The notes under the pieces were generated by a model. That model was not told the DNA's origin. It saw only the letters and a list, made by a program, of their open reading frames with translations, and did not search any database. A DNA stretch of 64,000 nucleotides from NCBI GenBank assembly GCA_037447655.1, contig JBBHKE010002983.1, positions 62,001 through 126,000 of the forward strand, given 5' to 3'. A program made the translations under genes and the position numbers. This DNA comes from Zygnema cylindricum. Lineage: Eukaryota; Streptophyta; Zygnematophyceae; Zygnematales; Zygnemataceae. This document shows, piece by piece, positions 11,330 through 23,442 of the stretch. The first letter of the stretch is position 1. Every line of letters starts with the position of its first letter.

Positions 11330-12058
11330 GAGTTGGTTGTTCCATGTAGACTTCTTCCTCTAAATCCCCATTAAGAAATGCATTTTTGATATCTAATTGA
11401 TGCATCCTTCTTCCTCTAAATCCCCATTAAGAAATGCAGTTTTGATATCTAATTGATGCATCTGCATTCCCTCTGCTGCCCCTAAGGCTATTAAACTTCT
11501 GAGACTATTAAACTTCACCACAGGTGAGAAAGTCTCAGTGTAATCAACCCCTTCTTCTTGGGAATACCCTTTAGCAGCTAACCTCGCCTTATATCTTTCC
11601 ACTGACCCATCTGATTTCCTCTTAATCTAAAAGACCCATTTACACCCCTTAATGTTTTTCTCTTCTGGGTGTTCAACTAAGGTTCAAATTTTGTTTTTGA
11701 TCAGTGAGTCATATTTTAATTCTATTGCCTTTTTCCATTTATGAGAATTATAACCCTCCAAAGCTTCATGAAAAGTTTGTGGTTCTCCCTCTGCCGCCAT
11801 AAAACAATAAGCTAAACCCACATCTTCCATTTGTTCAATGAGCCGTTTTGGTTTAGCACGTATTCGATTAGATACTCTTTGGAGGGTTACCTTCAATCTC
11901 GATTGTTGAATCAGATTTGGAGAGGTTGTAATTTGCGAAGGTTGTGATATCCGGTAACTTCTCCACTTGTAAAGGTTGAAAGGTTGATGTTCCACCGGGG
12001 ATGACGGAAGTCTGATTTGGAATGGAAATCGGCGTCGATGACTAAGGCTCCACTTCAT
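11330..12058 (-). pseudogene. Truncated Ty1/copia pol fragment (linker and 5' part of RT)
   Basis: On the minus strand, 12058-11684 encodes the integrase-RT linker ending in FHEALEGYNSHKWKKAIELK. 11602-11393 encodes the start of copia RT (ERYKARLAAKGYSQEEGVDY, then FSPVVKF, HQLDIKTAFLNGDLEEE). A stop lies between them. A tandem duplication of about 57 bp repeats the HQLDIK.AFLNGDLEEE segment, after which the sequence runs into GA-rich repeat. No YVDD box, RNase H or LTR remains. It belongs to a different copia lineage from A, B and C (QLDIK in place of HMDVQ). Dead fragment. Confidence 0.85.
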
Positions 12059-12084
12059 CTTCTTTGCTTAAAGTACCTTGAGCG

Positions 12085-12530
12085 CATCCTTACTTTTCCT
12101 CCTTTTGCTCCTTTTGCTACTTTTGCTACTTTTACTACCTTTGCTCCTTTTGCTCCTTTTCCTTCTGCTCCTTTTGCTCCTTCTGCTTTTTTTTCTCCTT
12201 TTGCTCCTTTTGCTCCTTTTGCTCCTTTTGCTCCTTTCGCTCCTTTTGCTCTCCTTTTGCTTTTGCTCCTTTTGCTACTTTTGCTACTTTTGCTCCTTTT
12301 GCTATTTTGCTCCTTTTGCTACTTTTGCTCCTTGTGCTACTTTTGCTCCTTTTGCTCTTTTTGCTCCTTTTGCTCCTTCGCTACTTTTGCTACTTCGCTA
12401 CTTTTGCTACTTTTGCTACTTTTGCTACTTTTGCTACTTTTGCTCCTTTTGCTCCTTTTGCTCCTTTTGCTCCTTTTGCTCCTTTTGCTACTTTTGCTAC
12501 TTTTGCTTCTTTTGCTACTTTTGCCTTATT
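12085..12530 (+). repeat. 9-bp minisatellite (TTTTGCTCC / TTTTGCTAC)
   Basis: About 45 tandem nonamers. Because the period is a multiple of three, all frames stay open (APFAPFATF, LLLLL), giving spurious 180-aa reading frames. No start context, splice sites or domain support a gene. Confidence 0.93.
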
Positions 12531-12710
12531 CAAAGAATTGTCGCTACTACTGTCGTAACCGACACCGGTGATACCGTATACAACAGTTACTTTCGGCTGT
12601 TTCCAAGCGAGGTATCTTGACTTACTTCGTAGCAACTTACACTTGCTACTTAACGGTTAGTGTGACGTGACGATCGCACGGCTTGATGAGTGTGCACGCC
12701 TTAGCGAGGT

Positions 12711-12931
12711 GCGCGGGGGGAGGGGAGGGGGGGTTTTCTGGGGCGACAGAAACAGGCCCAGGGAGAGGGGAGATGGAGGGGGGAGAGGAAGGGGGGAGGG
12801 GAGGGGGGGAGAGGGAGGGGGGAGGGGAGGGGGGAGAGGGGTGGGGGGAGGGGAGGGGCGAGAGGGAGGGGGGGAGGGGAGGGGGGGGAGGGGAGAGGGG
12901 GAGGGGAGGGGGAAAGGGGTGGGGAGGGGGG
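12711..12931 (+). repeat. G-rich (GGGGA)n tract abutting element A
   Basis: Runs of 3-8 G separated by single A. The tract resumes at 23397 on the other side of element A, showing the element inserted into it. It has G-quadruplex potential on the plus strand. Confidence 0.9.
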
Positions 12932-13327
12932 TGTTGGAATCCTAGATTCGTCCTTATTCTTCTTTGCTACAAACTTGATTTATTAAACCTAGTACTAGAT
13001 AACGTAGTCTAGTATTATGCTTTTCGTTATCTATGCTTTTGGACCTCTGTCTTAGATTAAGATTTAGATATCTTTCTTCCTCTTACGAAAGGACACCTTT
13101 ACCTTTCGTCGTGCTAGAAAAAGGACAAGTGACCCTTCAGGACCACGTAGGATGTAGGACAGTCTGTCAGAGTGACACTACGTGACACTCAGTTACTACT
13201 TTAGAACTTTTTGTTTTCATTGTAACACACAGTTTTTTTTTATCAACTATTTTGGCAATCATCTTACTTGCCCAGTTTTCTGTCCTTTGTCGTATTCTTG
13301 CTCGCTGTCATGACTACTAATTCAATA

Positions 13328-13338
13328 GGTTATGGGCC
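13328..13338 (+). promoter_or_regulatory. Half-tRNA primer-binding site of element A
   Basis: GGTTATGGGCC directly after the 5' LTR, complementary to GGCCCAUAACC in the anticodon arm of initiator tRNA-Met. Same sequence at 17660-17670 (B) and 27091-27101 (C); a one-mismatch form at 63703-63693 (E, minus strand). Confidence 0.8.
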
Positions 13339-15479
13339 TCTCCCCGTAAGGTCGAATACCGTTGCCAAATTCGATGGCACGAATTTCTACAGTTGGAAAT
13401 TCTAGATTGAGCACCTTTTTTCGGCGCGAAAAACTTTGGTCCGTTATAAACGGAAGCGAAGGGGAACCCCCCGATGCCGCCGCCAAATCCGCCTAGCTCG
13501 CTAAAAACGAGGAGGCGCACTCTAGGCTGGTTCTCGCACTTGAACCCTCGCAACTTGACCTCATTCGTGACGCCACCTCGGCTCACGGTGCTTGGACGCT
13601 TCTGTCCACTGCATACGAAAACAAGTCTTGGTCAAACAAACTACTTCTTCGCCGCCAACTCAACACTGCTCAGAAAAATCCTTCGGAATCTATTCAAACA
13701 TACATCAACAACGTCAAATCTATTGCCGGTCGTCTCAAAAATGTCGGCGCTGTTGTATCCGATGAGGACATCATTTCGGCCATCCTGGGCGGTCTTCCAC
13801 CGTCCTATTCGGCCTTCATATCATCTATCGACAACTCATCTACAGCTGTCACCATCCCATCTCTGACAACCGGTTTACTTCACGAGGAAACTAAATACAA
13901 TTTTTCCTCAACTCCTGGTGTAGCTCTGGCTACCTTTCCTCCAACCAATCGTAGTTCAAAAAATTCTACCTGTCGGTACTGTCGTGCACCGGATCACTCC
14001 ATTGACGTCAGCCCGGTCCTGAAAAGAAAAAACGAACGTCAAGGGAATTATGGACGCCAGGCTGGACGTGGACAAAATACTGGCCGAAATCCTTACTCCG
14101 GTCAGGCATCAATTGCTGAGGCGATTTTTCCAACGGCCAACGATTCCTTTTCACCATCAAATCCTTTTGTCCAACCCATGATCTCCGGTCACCAAAATCT
14201 CTCGGAGCGCTCCACACTTCCTCTCGGTCCGTATCCTCAGTACACCAACAGTCCGCTTCCTCCAAATCCGAATCTGACAATGGATCCTTCCAATCCGTAC
14301 GTATCGCGTTCATCCGAATTTGGCTACGCCTTGACTACGACTTCCCTAATCGATTTTTCCGAATCGACCGACTCTTGGATCGTCGATTCCGGCGCCTCCC
14401 ACCATCTATCTTCTCGATCTGACTGGTTTACCACCATTGCTCCTCTCTGTCCTCCAATGACGATACTCCTTGGCAACAACGCGGCCCTCACTGCAACACA
14501 CTTTGGACAAATCTGCACGCCAAAAAACCCGTCAACCAGTTTTTCCATTACACTTTCTCATGTGCTTCTTGTCCCTGGCCTTAAGAAAAATCTCTCCCGT
14601 CAACCAGTTTTTCCATTACACTTTCTCATGTGCTTCTTGTCCCTGGCCTTAAGAAAAATCTCTTCTCCGTCGGTGCCGCTCTTCATCAAGGCGCCACAGC
14701 TGTCTTCTCCCAAACCAACGTCAAATTTTTCTCCACAACTGATCATTCCGTTGGTGATCGTACAGTCGGATTTGGAACCAAAATTGGTTCAATCTACATT
14801 CTCCGCTATTTTTCCACCATCGGATCCGCCAACATCGCCACACCTCTTGCCATTTCCACTCTCTCCAAATGGCATCTTCGATATGGACACCTGTCCCAAT
14901 CCGGCCTACACCAGCTTAGTAAAGGTCTCGTCATTGGCTTAGAACCATTCACTGACAAACAACTAGTCTTCTGTTCTGGCTGCGTTGAAGGCAAACTTGC
15001 CAGACCGTCATTTCCATCCAGCATTTCCAAAACCTCCAATCCACTCCAATTAATCCACTCTGACCTCTGCGGTCCAATGACTACTCCCAGCCCCACTGGT
15101 GCACTTTACTTCGTCACTTTCATCGATGACGCAACTCGCTACTCCTTTCTCTATCCCATACGAAAAAAATCAGACACATTTCAAAAGTTCAAGGAGTATA
15201 AAGCGCTTGTTGAAAACTTACAGTGCGGCAAAATTCAAACCCCCCGTATAGATAATAGAGGTGAATATTTCTCTAATGAATTCTCCTCATTCCTTGCAAC
15301 ACACGGCATCACTCACCAGTCCACGACCGCCAACACACCTCAGCAAAATGGTGTCTCCGAGAGGTACAACCGTACCCTCCTCAACATGGCTCGTTCGATG
15401 TTACATTTTTCAACTCTGCCCACCACATTTTGGGCAGAATCTATCTCCACAGCGAATTACATTCGCAATCGCTGTCCGT

Positions 15480-15735
15480 AGTGTTGGGTATCGGGTAGTT
15501 TCATATCGCGATAATTTTGATATTCGATATATCGAATATCGATCGAGTAGATTCCTCGATATATCGTACCGGGACCAACATAAATTATCGCGATATATAT
15601 CGCAAAAATTGCATATCCGTACAGTCAGAGTACGGAAAACCGTACGAAAACCGTACGAAGAATCGTACGAACTTACCGAGTCTGGCTAACAAAGGAACGT
15701 CAGGTCGTCCTCAGCAGAGACGTTTCATTTAATGA
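15480..15735. repeat. CGATATATCG-rich insertion replacing part of element A integrase
   Basis: At the integrase segment ending NYIRNRC the copia sequence breaks. The next 250 bp are dense in TATCG/CGATA palindromes and CCGTACGAA repeats like those at about 1675-1740 and 2135-2460. Copia sequence resumes in the integrase-RT linker, so some integrase coding sequence is missing. Confidence 0.7.
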
Positions 15736-17214
15736 AATGCCCCTTATCGTAAAAATTTATGACTCCATGCGTATCTCCTTTCCTTCGCACTCTGTCTCAT
15801 CCTCTGGGCCATCTTCCCTTGAATCTACTGATCCGCTCTCCGTCATCCTTCCTTTGATCAGTTATACTCCCTCCACTCCTACCTCCAACATCCTTTCCTT
15901 ACCTTCCTCCACTCTAACCAGGACAACATCTGCATTCCATCCCATATCCAGTGCATTCCTTCCCATATCCACACCATTACCCCTCACTCGAACAATATCT
16001 AATCCCTACTCTCTTTCTCCCATTTCCCTCGACAACCCTATATACCAAATTCCTCCATCTGCCCCTGCCCCTCGCAGAAGTGAACGAGCAGAAGTGAACG
16101 CCTTCAAGCGCAGATTCTTCGTCATGGAACGACAAATTCTGCCAACATTGCTGTTCCACTCACCTTCGCTGCTGCCATGTCCAGTCCCCAAGCTACCGAA
16201 TGGAAAGCCGCCACCTATTCTGAATTTGCGTCTCTCAAACAAAACGGCATCTGCAAACTTACCTCACTACCCCCAGGCAGAAAAGTATTCGGATCAAAAT
16301 GGGTTTTTTGAATTAAAACAAAATCTGATGGAACTCTTGATCGATTTAAGGCTCGTTTTGTGGCGAAGGGATTTCTTCAAAAAGAGGGCGTCGACTTCAC
16401 GGAGACCTATGCCCCTGTTGCCAAATTCACCTCTATTCGAGTTCTCCTCTCCCTTGCGGCTGCCTTAGACTGGCACGTCCACCATATGAATGTGCAGACC
16501 GCATTCCTTTACGGGTCCCTCATTGAAGAAATCTTCCTTAAGTAACCAGAAGGGTATGTATCCCCCGGCACAGAAAATCTGGTATATCGTCTCCTAAAGT
16601 CTCTTTATGGCCTTAAATAGGCTCATAGGGTCTGGAATAAGCATTTTGAGGCGATCCTCCTCCGTGAGGGTTTCTCCAAATTAGATGCAGATTTTGGCCT
16701 ATTCATTTGAGGTACAACAGACACCCTCATCCTCCTTGTCATCTATGTAGATGATCTCCTTCTTGCTGGCCCCTCTCTTTCTCTCATTGATCTTGTCAAA
16801 ATTATGCTTAACACCCACTTCTCAATGACAGATGTAGGATAAGTGGAGTATTGCCTTGGCATTTTTGTTGGTCGGGATCGTCCAACTAGGACTCTTCACC
16901 TTTCCCAAAAAAAGTACATAGGTGACATTCTAACCAGATTTTCCATGGACACTTGTTCCGCTCTCTCAACCCCTCTAGATCCAAATGTCAAACTCCTTAA
17001 AAACTCTGGTGGGCCTGTCCCCAGAGATATACATGATCAATTTAGATCTATAGTTGGCAGCCTAATGTACGCCATGACTGGAACTCGTCCAGACATTGCT
17101 GTCGCAGTTGGTCAGCTTAGTCAATTTTTGTCCAACCCCTCCACTGAGCACCTGCTTGTAGCCAAGAGGGTCCTTCGCTACCTCCAAGGTACCTGGACTT
17201 TAAAACTTACCTTC

Positions 17215-20200
17215 TGTTGGATGTTCATGCTTTGATAGAAGTTTTCTATATTCAGGCAACTAGTAATACTTTAGAATACCAGAATCTAGAATTACATACT
17301 GTTCCAGTATCTAGGATTTCGGTAATTCAGTCTGCTAGTCTGTCTTGTCTGAGATCTGTTTTTGTATCTTGTCAGATCTATTTTACCTGTGTACCTTAAG
17401 TACAGTCAAAATAGAATCCGGTCAAAGATCTGTTTATAAATCTTGACCGGATACTTTTAAGTGAAGGGTCAAGTGACCCTTCAAAGTAAGAAATATCTTT
17501 CAGTTTTTGAGAGGTCACTCTGACCTCTCAGAGTATTTTCCCTTTCCTATTTAAAGCTTGTTTTTGTCTTCTTATAATATCAATTATTTATCAAAAACTT
17601 ATATTTCAGGCTGTCATATTTCCACTCTATTTTGTGTTGCCATGACTTCTAATCTAATAGGTTATGGGCCTAACAACACGAATACCTTTGCAAAATTTAA
17701 TGGCTCAAATTTCTACGGATGGAAATACCAGATCGAGCATCTTTTGCGCCGCAAAAAACTCTGGTCAATCACTTGTGGCAGCGAGATCGAACCTGCAGAT
17801 GTTGCCGAAAAAACCAAATGGCTCGCTCGAAACGAGGAAGCCCACTCTAGGCTTGTCCTCGCTCTTGAGCCATCTCAAATTGACATCATTCGTGACGCCA
17901 CTTCCGCTCATGACGCGTGGTCCCTTTTGTCCTCCGTTTACGAAAATCAGTCCTGGTCAAATAAGCTATTCCTCAAGCGAAGCTCAACTCTTACCGCAAG
18001 CTTCCTACCGATTCTATTCAGACGTACGTTCAACATCTGAAATCTCTGGCTGGACAGCTCAAGAGCATTAATGCCAAGATCTCCGACGATGATCTTATCT
18101 CGGCAATCCTTGGCGGTCTCCGGACTCTTATTCGTCCCTTATTTCCTCTCTTGACAATTCTCCAACAGCGTTAACCATTCCTACTTCAACGGCACGCTTG
18201 GTCCATGAGGAAATGAAACAATCGTTTCAAAACGTACCTGTCGTTGCTTTGGCAGCGATTTCCGCCAATCCCAGGCCACCGAAGTCCACTTCCACCACAT
18301 GTCGCTATTGTCGAGCGACAGATCACGTTATTGACTTTTGTCCGACCCTCAAAAGAAAGAATGAGTGTCTGACCCTCAAAAGAAAGAATGAGCGTCAGGG
18401 AGGACCAGGCCGTACGGGTGGGCGAGGTTATGCCGGAAGTCGTGGAACATATCAAGGTCAAGCCTCCTCCGCTAAGGCCACTGTTCCGACAGTTCAATTT
18501 CCTCCAACCAATTCTTTCGTCCAGCCGTACCGTTACGCCAATCCTCCTCCATTGGATCACTCCACCCTAAATCATCGCGGATACGTCCAATCACCTCCAC
18601 CAGCTGACAATAACCCTTCGACTCCACTAACGCAATCTGATTTTGGATTTGCGTTGGCGTCAATTTCCCCATCTATCACGTCAGTTACATCCCCAACCGT
18701 ACCTGACGATACCTGGATTGTTGATTCCGGTGCTTCGCATCATTTATCTTCGCGCTCTGATTTGTTTGTCTCCATCGCCCCACTAAATCCTCCGATGCCG
18801 ATTCTTCTTGGAAATAATGTCGCCCTTATAGCCACTCACATCGGCGAAACGAACACTCCTGGCAAATCTCCAAATTCAAGCAGCACTATACTCTCCAACG
18901 TTCTTTTTGTCCCTGCCTTACGGAAGAATCTTTTTTCTGTCGGAGTAGCCTTACAACAAGGGACCACGGCTGTATTCTCCTCTGACCACGTCACCTTTCT
19001 AAATCAAACCAAAATCAACGCTGGATCAGGAGTAAAGCATGGGGACATCTACATTCTTTCCTCATTTTCTCCCGTTGGATCTGCCAACGTTGCCATCTCT
19101 TCCCCACATATTACCCTCTCCAAATGGCACCTTCGATACGGTCATCTCGCAGGTCCTAGTCTCCATCAGTTATCTAAGGGCCTCGTCACGGGTTTGGACT
19201 CCCTTGTGAACCGCAAAATTCCTTTTTGCACCGGATGCATCAAAGGAAAATTTTCACATCCGTCCTTTCCTTCAAGCATCACTCAATCTAACGGTCCACT
19301 TTCTTTAATCCATTTCGACTTATGTGGACCGATGTCCAACCCAAGTCATAACGGAGCGTTGTATTTCGTCACCTTTATCGACGACGCTACTCGTTACAGT
19401 CACTTGTACCTTATACGTCGCAAATCAGACACTTTTGCCATATTCCAACAGTTCAAATCTAAGGTGGAGAATCAACTCAACTGTCGCATCAAAATCCCCC
19501 AAACTGACAACAGAGGGGAATTCACCTCCACAGAATTCGTTTCCTTCCTCTCGCTCCACGACATAATCCATCAAACTACGACAGCATATACTCCTCAACA
19601 GAACGGTGTCTCCGAACGCTATAACCGAACTGTAGTTAACATGGTCCATGCTACACTTTGCACTTCTTTCTCTTATGTTTTGGGGAGAAGCAGTGTCAAC
19701 AGCAAACTACCTCCGAAATCTATGCCCCACCCAAGCTCTTCCAAACCAACTACCTCCGAAATGTATGCCCCACCCAAGCTCTTCCAAACCTCACTCCCCA
19801 CGAGGCTTGGACAGGTGAAAAACCGGACATTTCTCATCTACGAATATTCGGCAGCATAGCTTGGGCGAAAGACCTTACTCCTCCGCACAAGTGGAGCAGT
19901 CGTGCCAAATCTGGATATTTGGTCGGTTATGCAACCAAATCCAAAGCTTATCGAATTTGGCTTCACACTGAACGGCGCGTCATTTTGAGTCGTGACTTCA
20001 CGTTTTATGAAAAACCCCCTGTCCTCAAACTAATCTCCTCTAACCCTCCTCCTCCTCCTTCGTCTCCTCTTCCCATCTCCATTTCTCCAAACTCAACCTC
20101 CTCCCTTCTTTCACCTCTCCTTCCCCCTCAATCTCCTCCTTTACCCTCTTTGCCCGCCCTTACTTCTCTCCCATTGCTCTTCCGCACTACCTCTGCACCT

Positions 20201-22492
20201 TCCCCCTTCTCTGGTACACTTCCTCTTGGCAGAACAACTTCAGACCCGTACTCCCTCTCTCCCATCTCCCCATCAGCTCCTCCCTATGTCATTACATCTA
20301 TCCCTTCCTCAGTCCAGACACCTGCCTTACGGCGAAGTGCTTGCATTGAAGCACGCGCAACTCCCATTTCTCATGGGGTCGCCCACATTGCCACCTCCGA
20401 TACTCCACTCTCCTTCTCCGCCGCCATGGCTGGTCCCAATGCCGCAACCTGGAAAGCAGTTACGGATGCAGAATTCGCCTCCCTACAACAAAATGGCACG
20501 TGGACACTCACTCCTCTCCCTCCAGGCCGCAAAGTAATTGGATCCAAATGGGTATTTCGAATTAAAACTAAGGCGGACGGCTCCCTTGATCGGTTTAAGG
20601 CTCGCTTTGTGGCAAAAGGATTTCTCCAAAAAGAGGGTCTAGACTTCACTGAGACATATGCCCCCGTCGCCAAGTTTGCCTCCATACGCATCCTTCTCTC
20701 CATTGCCGCCTCCCAAGACTGGCACGTCCATCAAATGGATGTGCAAACAACCTTTCTCTATGGCGGCCTCAAGGAAGAAATTTTCGTTCGTCGGCCTGAA
20801 AGCTACATTTCTCCTTGAAATGAACACCTCGTCTGCCGCCTCCTAAAATCCTTATACGGCCTTAAGCAAGCTCCTCGTGTTTGGAGCCACCACCTCGAGA
20901 AAGTCCTCCTCCGCGAAGGCTTCCTTAAATTGGTCGATGATTTCAGCATCTTCATCAAAGGTAAAGCCAAAACCCTCATCATCATCATCATCTATGTAGA
21001 TGACCTTCTCCTCTCCAGTCCTTCTCTCACACAAATTCTCCTAGTCAAGCGTATGCTCCATTCTCACTTTTCAATGACGGATTTAGGTGAATTAGAATAT
21101 TGCCTTGAAATCCCTGTCATCCGTGATAGACCAGCAAGGACCCTCTTTCTGTCCCAAGAAACATACATCTCAAAGATTCTGGATAGATTTTCTATGACTA
21201 GCTGCACCTCTGTTGCCACCCCTTTAGATGCCAACACTAAGCTTGTTAGCAACTCCGGTGGGCCTGTCCACGGAGAGATCCATGATTTATATCGGTCTAT
21301 AGTAGGCAGTCTCATGTATGCGATGACTTGCACTCGGCCAGAAATTGCATTTGCCGTCGGAGATCCATGATTTATATCGGTCTATAGTAGGCAGTCTCAT
21401 GTATGCGATGACTTGCACTCGGCCAGACATTGCATTTGCCGTCGGTCACCTCAGTCAGTTTGTCTCTAACCCCTCTCCGGAGCACCTCCTCGCTGCAAAG
21501 CGTGTCCTCCGCTATCTCAAGGGCACAAAGTCGCTTCGCCTCATTTTCTCTGGCGGCTCCTCTCCCACCCTTGTTGGCCATTGTGATGCGGACTGGGGGG
21601 GAGATCTGGACACCCGACGTTCCACCTCTGGCGTCTGCTTTGCTCTCGGAGGAGCTCTAATCTCTTGGGCATCCAAGAAACAACCGACAGTTGCTTTATC
21701 CTCCACTGAAGCAGAGTATATGGCAGCGACACACGCTGCCAAGGAAGCCATATGGCTTCGATCCCTTCTTACAAACCTTCAGTTTCCACCATCTTCCCCA
21801 ACTACAATCTTTTGTGACTCTTAAGGAGCCCTCGCTATTATGAGTAATCCGGTACATCATCGAAGGACCAAACATATTGACATCCAGTACCATTTTACCC
21901 GGGAGGCCATTGCGGCTGGCACACTCACCTTCCAATTTTGTCAGAGTTCCCTCCAATTGGCAGATTTTTTTACGAAGGGCCTCCATCGACCTCAGTTTGA
22001 CCTTCACAGAACTTCAGCCGGCCTTAACTTCTAACAAAGAGGGGAGGTGTTGGATGTTCAGGCTTTGATAGAAGTATTCTATATTCAGACAACTAGTAAT
22101 ATTTTAGAATACCGGAATCTAGAATTACATACTGTTCCAGTATCTAGGATTTCGGTAATTCAGTGTGCTAGTCTGTCTTGTCAGAGATCTGTTTTTGTAT
22201 CTTGTCAGATCTATTTTACCTGCGTACCTCAAGTACAGTCAGAATACAATCCGGTCAAAGATCTGTTTATAAATCTTGACCGGATACTTTTGAGTGAAGG
22301 GTCAAGTGACCCTTCAAAGTAGGAAAGATCTTTCAGTTTCTGAGAGGTCACTCTGACCTCTCAGAGTATTTTCCCTTTCCTATTTAAAGCCTGTTTTTGT
22401 CTTCTTATAATATCAATTATTTATCAAAAACTTATATTTCAGGCTGTCATATTTCCACTCTATTTTCTGATGCCATGACTTCTAATCTAATA
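17215..22492 (+). mobile_element. Copia element B (complete ends, nested in A)
   Basis: LTRs 17215-17659 and 22048-22492 are each 445 bp and begin TGTTGGATGTT and end TCTAATA. A 5-bp target duplication CCTTC flanks the element (17210-17214 and 22493-22497) and interrupts the RNase H region of element A. Half-tRNA primer site GGTTATGGGCC abuts the 5' LTR; the polypurine tract AAAGAGGGGAGG abuts the 3' LTR. A TATTTAAA-type TATA box lies in the LTR (near 17550). LTR differences (several in the first 150 bp) suggest a moderately old insertion. Confidence 0.95.
17642..22034 (+). pseudogene. Element B gag-pol (decayed)
   Basis: Gag begins at ATG 17642, inside the LTR (MTSNLIGYGP). It shifts frame near 17978. 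The open part 18198-19859 holds a CCHC knuckle (CRYCRATDHVIDFC), protease IVDSGASHH and integrase (HFDLCGPM, with NRGEF where NGGEF is expected). 19658-20818 holds the integrase C-terminus, linker and RT start. Later frames hold IYVDDLLLSS and RNase H ([20 protein letters not shown]). Tandem duplications of 27 bp (18339), 43 bp (19705) and 85 bp (21276) are present; the last two shift the frame. It cannot make a full polyprotein. Confidence 0.92.
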
Positions 22493-22497
22493 CCTTC

Positions 22498-22988
22498 ACC
22501 CGCTCCTCTCCTCCAGCTCTCGTCGGCCACTACGATATGATGCCGACTGGGGGGGTGACCTGGATTCTCGTCGCAGCACCACCGGCGTTTGTTTTTCACT
22601 CGGCAGTGCTCTTGTCTCCTGGGCCTCTAAAAAGCAACCTACAGTTGCTCTCTCCTCAACTGAAGCTGAGTATATGTCTGCTACTCACGCCACCAAGGAG
22701 GCTCTTTGGCTTCGCTCTCTCCTCCTCAATTTTCAATTCTGTCCATCATCTGCCACACCTATCTTTTGCGACTCTCAAGGGGCCCTTGCCTTGATGAACA
22801 ATCCTGTTCATCATCGCCAAACAAAGCACATTGACATCCAATTTCACTTTATTCGCGACGCCATTGCTGCAGGCACTGTCCATTTCTACCACTGCCCCAC
22901 TACTCAACAGATGGCCGATTTTTTGACAAAGGCTCTTCCTCGACCACTATTCGAAGCTCACCGGTCCTCAGCCGGCCTCTGTTTCTAG
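22498..22988 (+). pseudogene. Element A RNase H, resumed after element B
   Basis: Picks up exactly after the CCTTC duplication with the RNase H core ([49 protein letters not shown]) and ends at a TAG before the polypurine tract. A frame break near 22530 disrupts the expected CDADWGG. Confidence 0.88.
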
Positions 22989-23396
22989 CAAAGCGGGGGG
23001 GTGTTGGAATCCTAGATTCGTCCTTATTCTTCTTTGCTACAAACTTGATTTATTAAACCTAGTACTAGATAACGTAGTCTAGTATTCTGCTTTTCGTTAT
23101 CTATGCTTTTGGACCTCTGTCTTAGATTTAGATTTAGATATCTTTCTTCCTCTTACGAAAGGACACCTTGACCTTTCGTCATGCTAGAAAAAGGACAAGT
23201 GACCCTTCGGGATCACGTAGGCTGTAGGACAGTCTGTCAGAGTGACACTACGTGACACTCAGTTACTACTTTAGAACTTTTTGTTTTCATTGTAAGATAC
23301 AGTTTTTTTAATCAACTATTCTGGCAATCATTTTACTTGCCCAGTTTTCTGTCCTTTGTCGTATTCCTGCCCGCTGTCATGACTACTACTTCAATA

Positions 23397-23442
23397 GGGG
23401 AGGGGGAGGGGGAGAGGGAGGGGGAGGGAGAGGGAGTGAGAA
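23397..23442 (+). repeat. GGGA tract, right flank of element A
   Basis: GGGGAGGGGGAGG sequence continuing the array broken by element A at 12931. Confidence 0.85.

Larger units (their letters stand above)
13310..17209 (+). pseudogene. Element A gag-pol, first part (decayed)
   Basis: The gag ATG lies 18 nt before the LTR end and reads through the primer site. Order seen: gag (a TAG already interrupts it near 13404), zinc knuckle near 13970, protease core IVDSGASHH near 14383, a 68-bp tandem duplication (14528-14595 / 14596-14663) that shifts the frame, integrase (HSDLCGPM, IDDATRYS, then EQ-region around 15350), foreign sequence replacing the integrase C-terminus, then RT (YAPVAKF, VDDLL near 16750) with several in-frame stops. 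It stops at the TSD of element B. It continues at 22498. Confidence 0.9.
12932..23396 (+). mobile_element. Copia element A (outer, decayed, interrupted by B)
   Basis: LTRs at 12932-13327 (396 bp) and 23002-23396 (395 bp) both begin TGTTGGAATCC and end CAATA. The 3' LTR is preceded by a GCGGGGGGG polypurine tract. The flanks are G-runs of the same tract, so the target duplication cannot be measured exactly. Immediately after the 5' LTR is GGTTATGGGCC, complementary to the tRNA-iMet anticodon arm. The LTRs differ at a handful of positions. Internal sequence is interrupted by element B at 17215-22492 and by a 250-bp CGATATATCG-rich segment near 15480-15735. Confidence 0.9.

Noticed and set aside
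12017-12620. Poly-Leu / Ala-Pro-Phe frames of about 180 codons
   Set aside because: A 9-bp minisatellite keeps every frame open; nothing supports translation.
15480-15735. CGATATATCG array as a centromeric or CRISPR-like repeat
   Set aside because: Units are irregular palindromes without fixed spacing or spacers; it looks like a dispersed element fragment.
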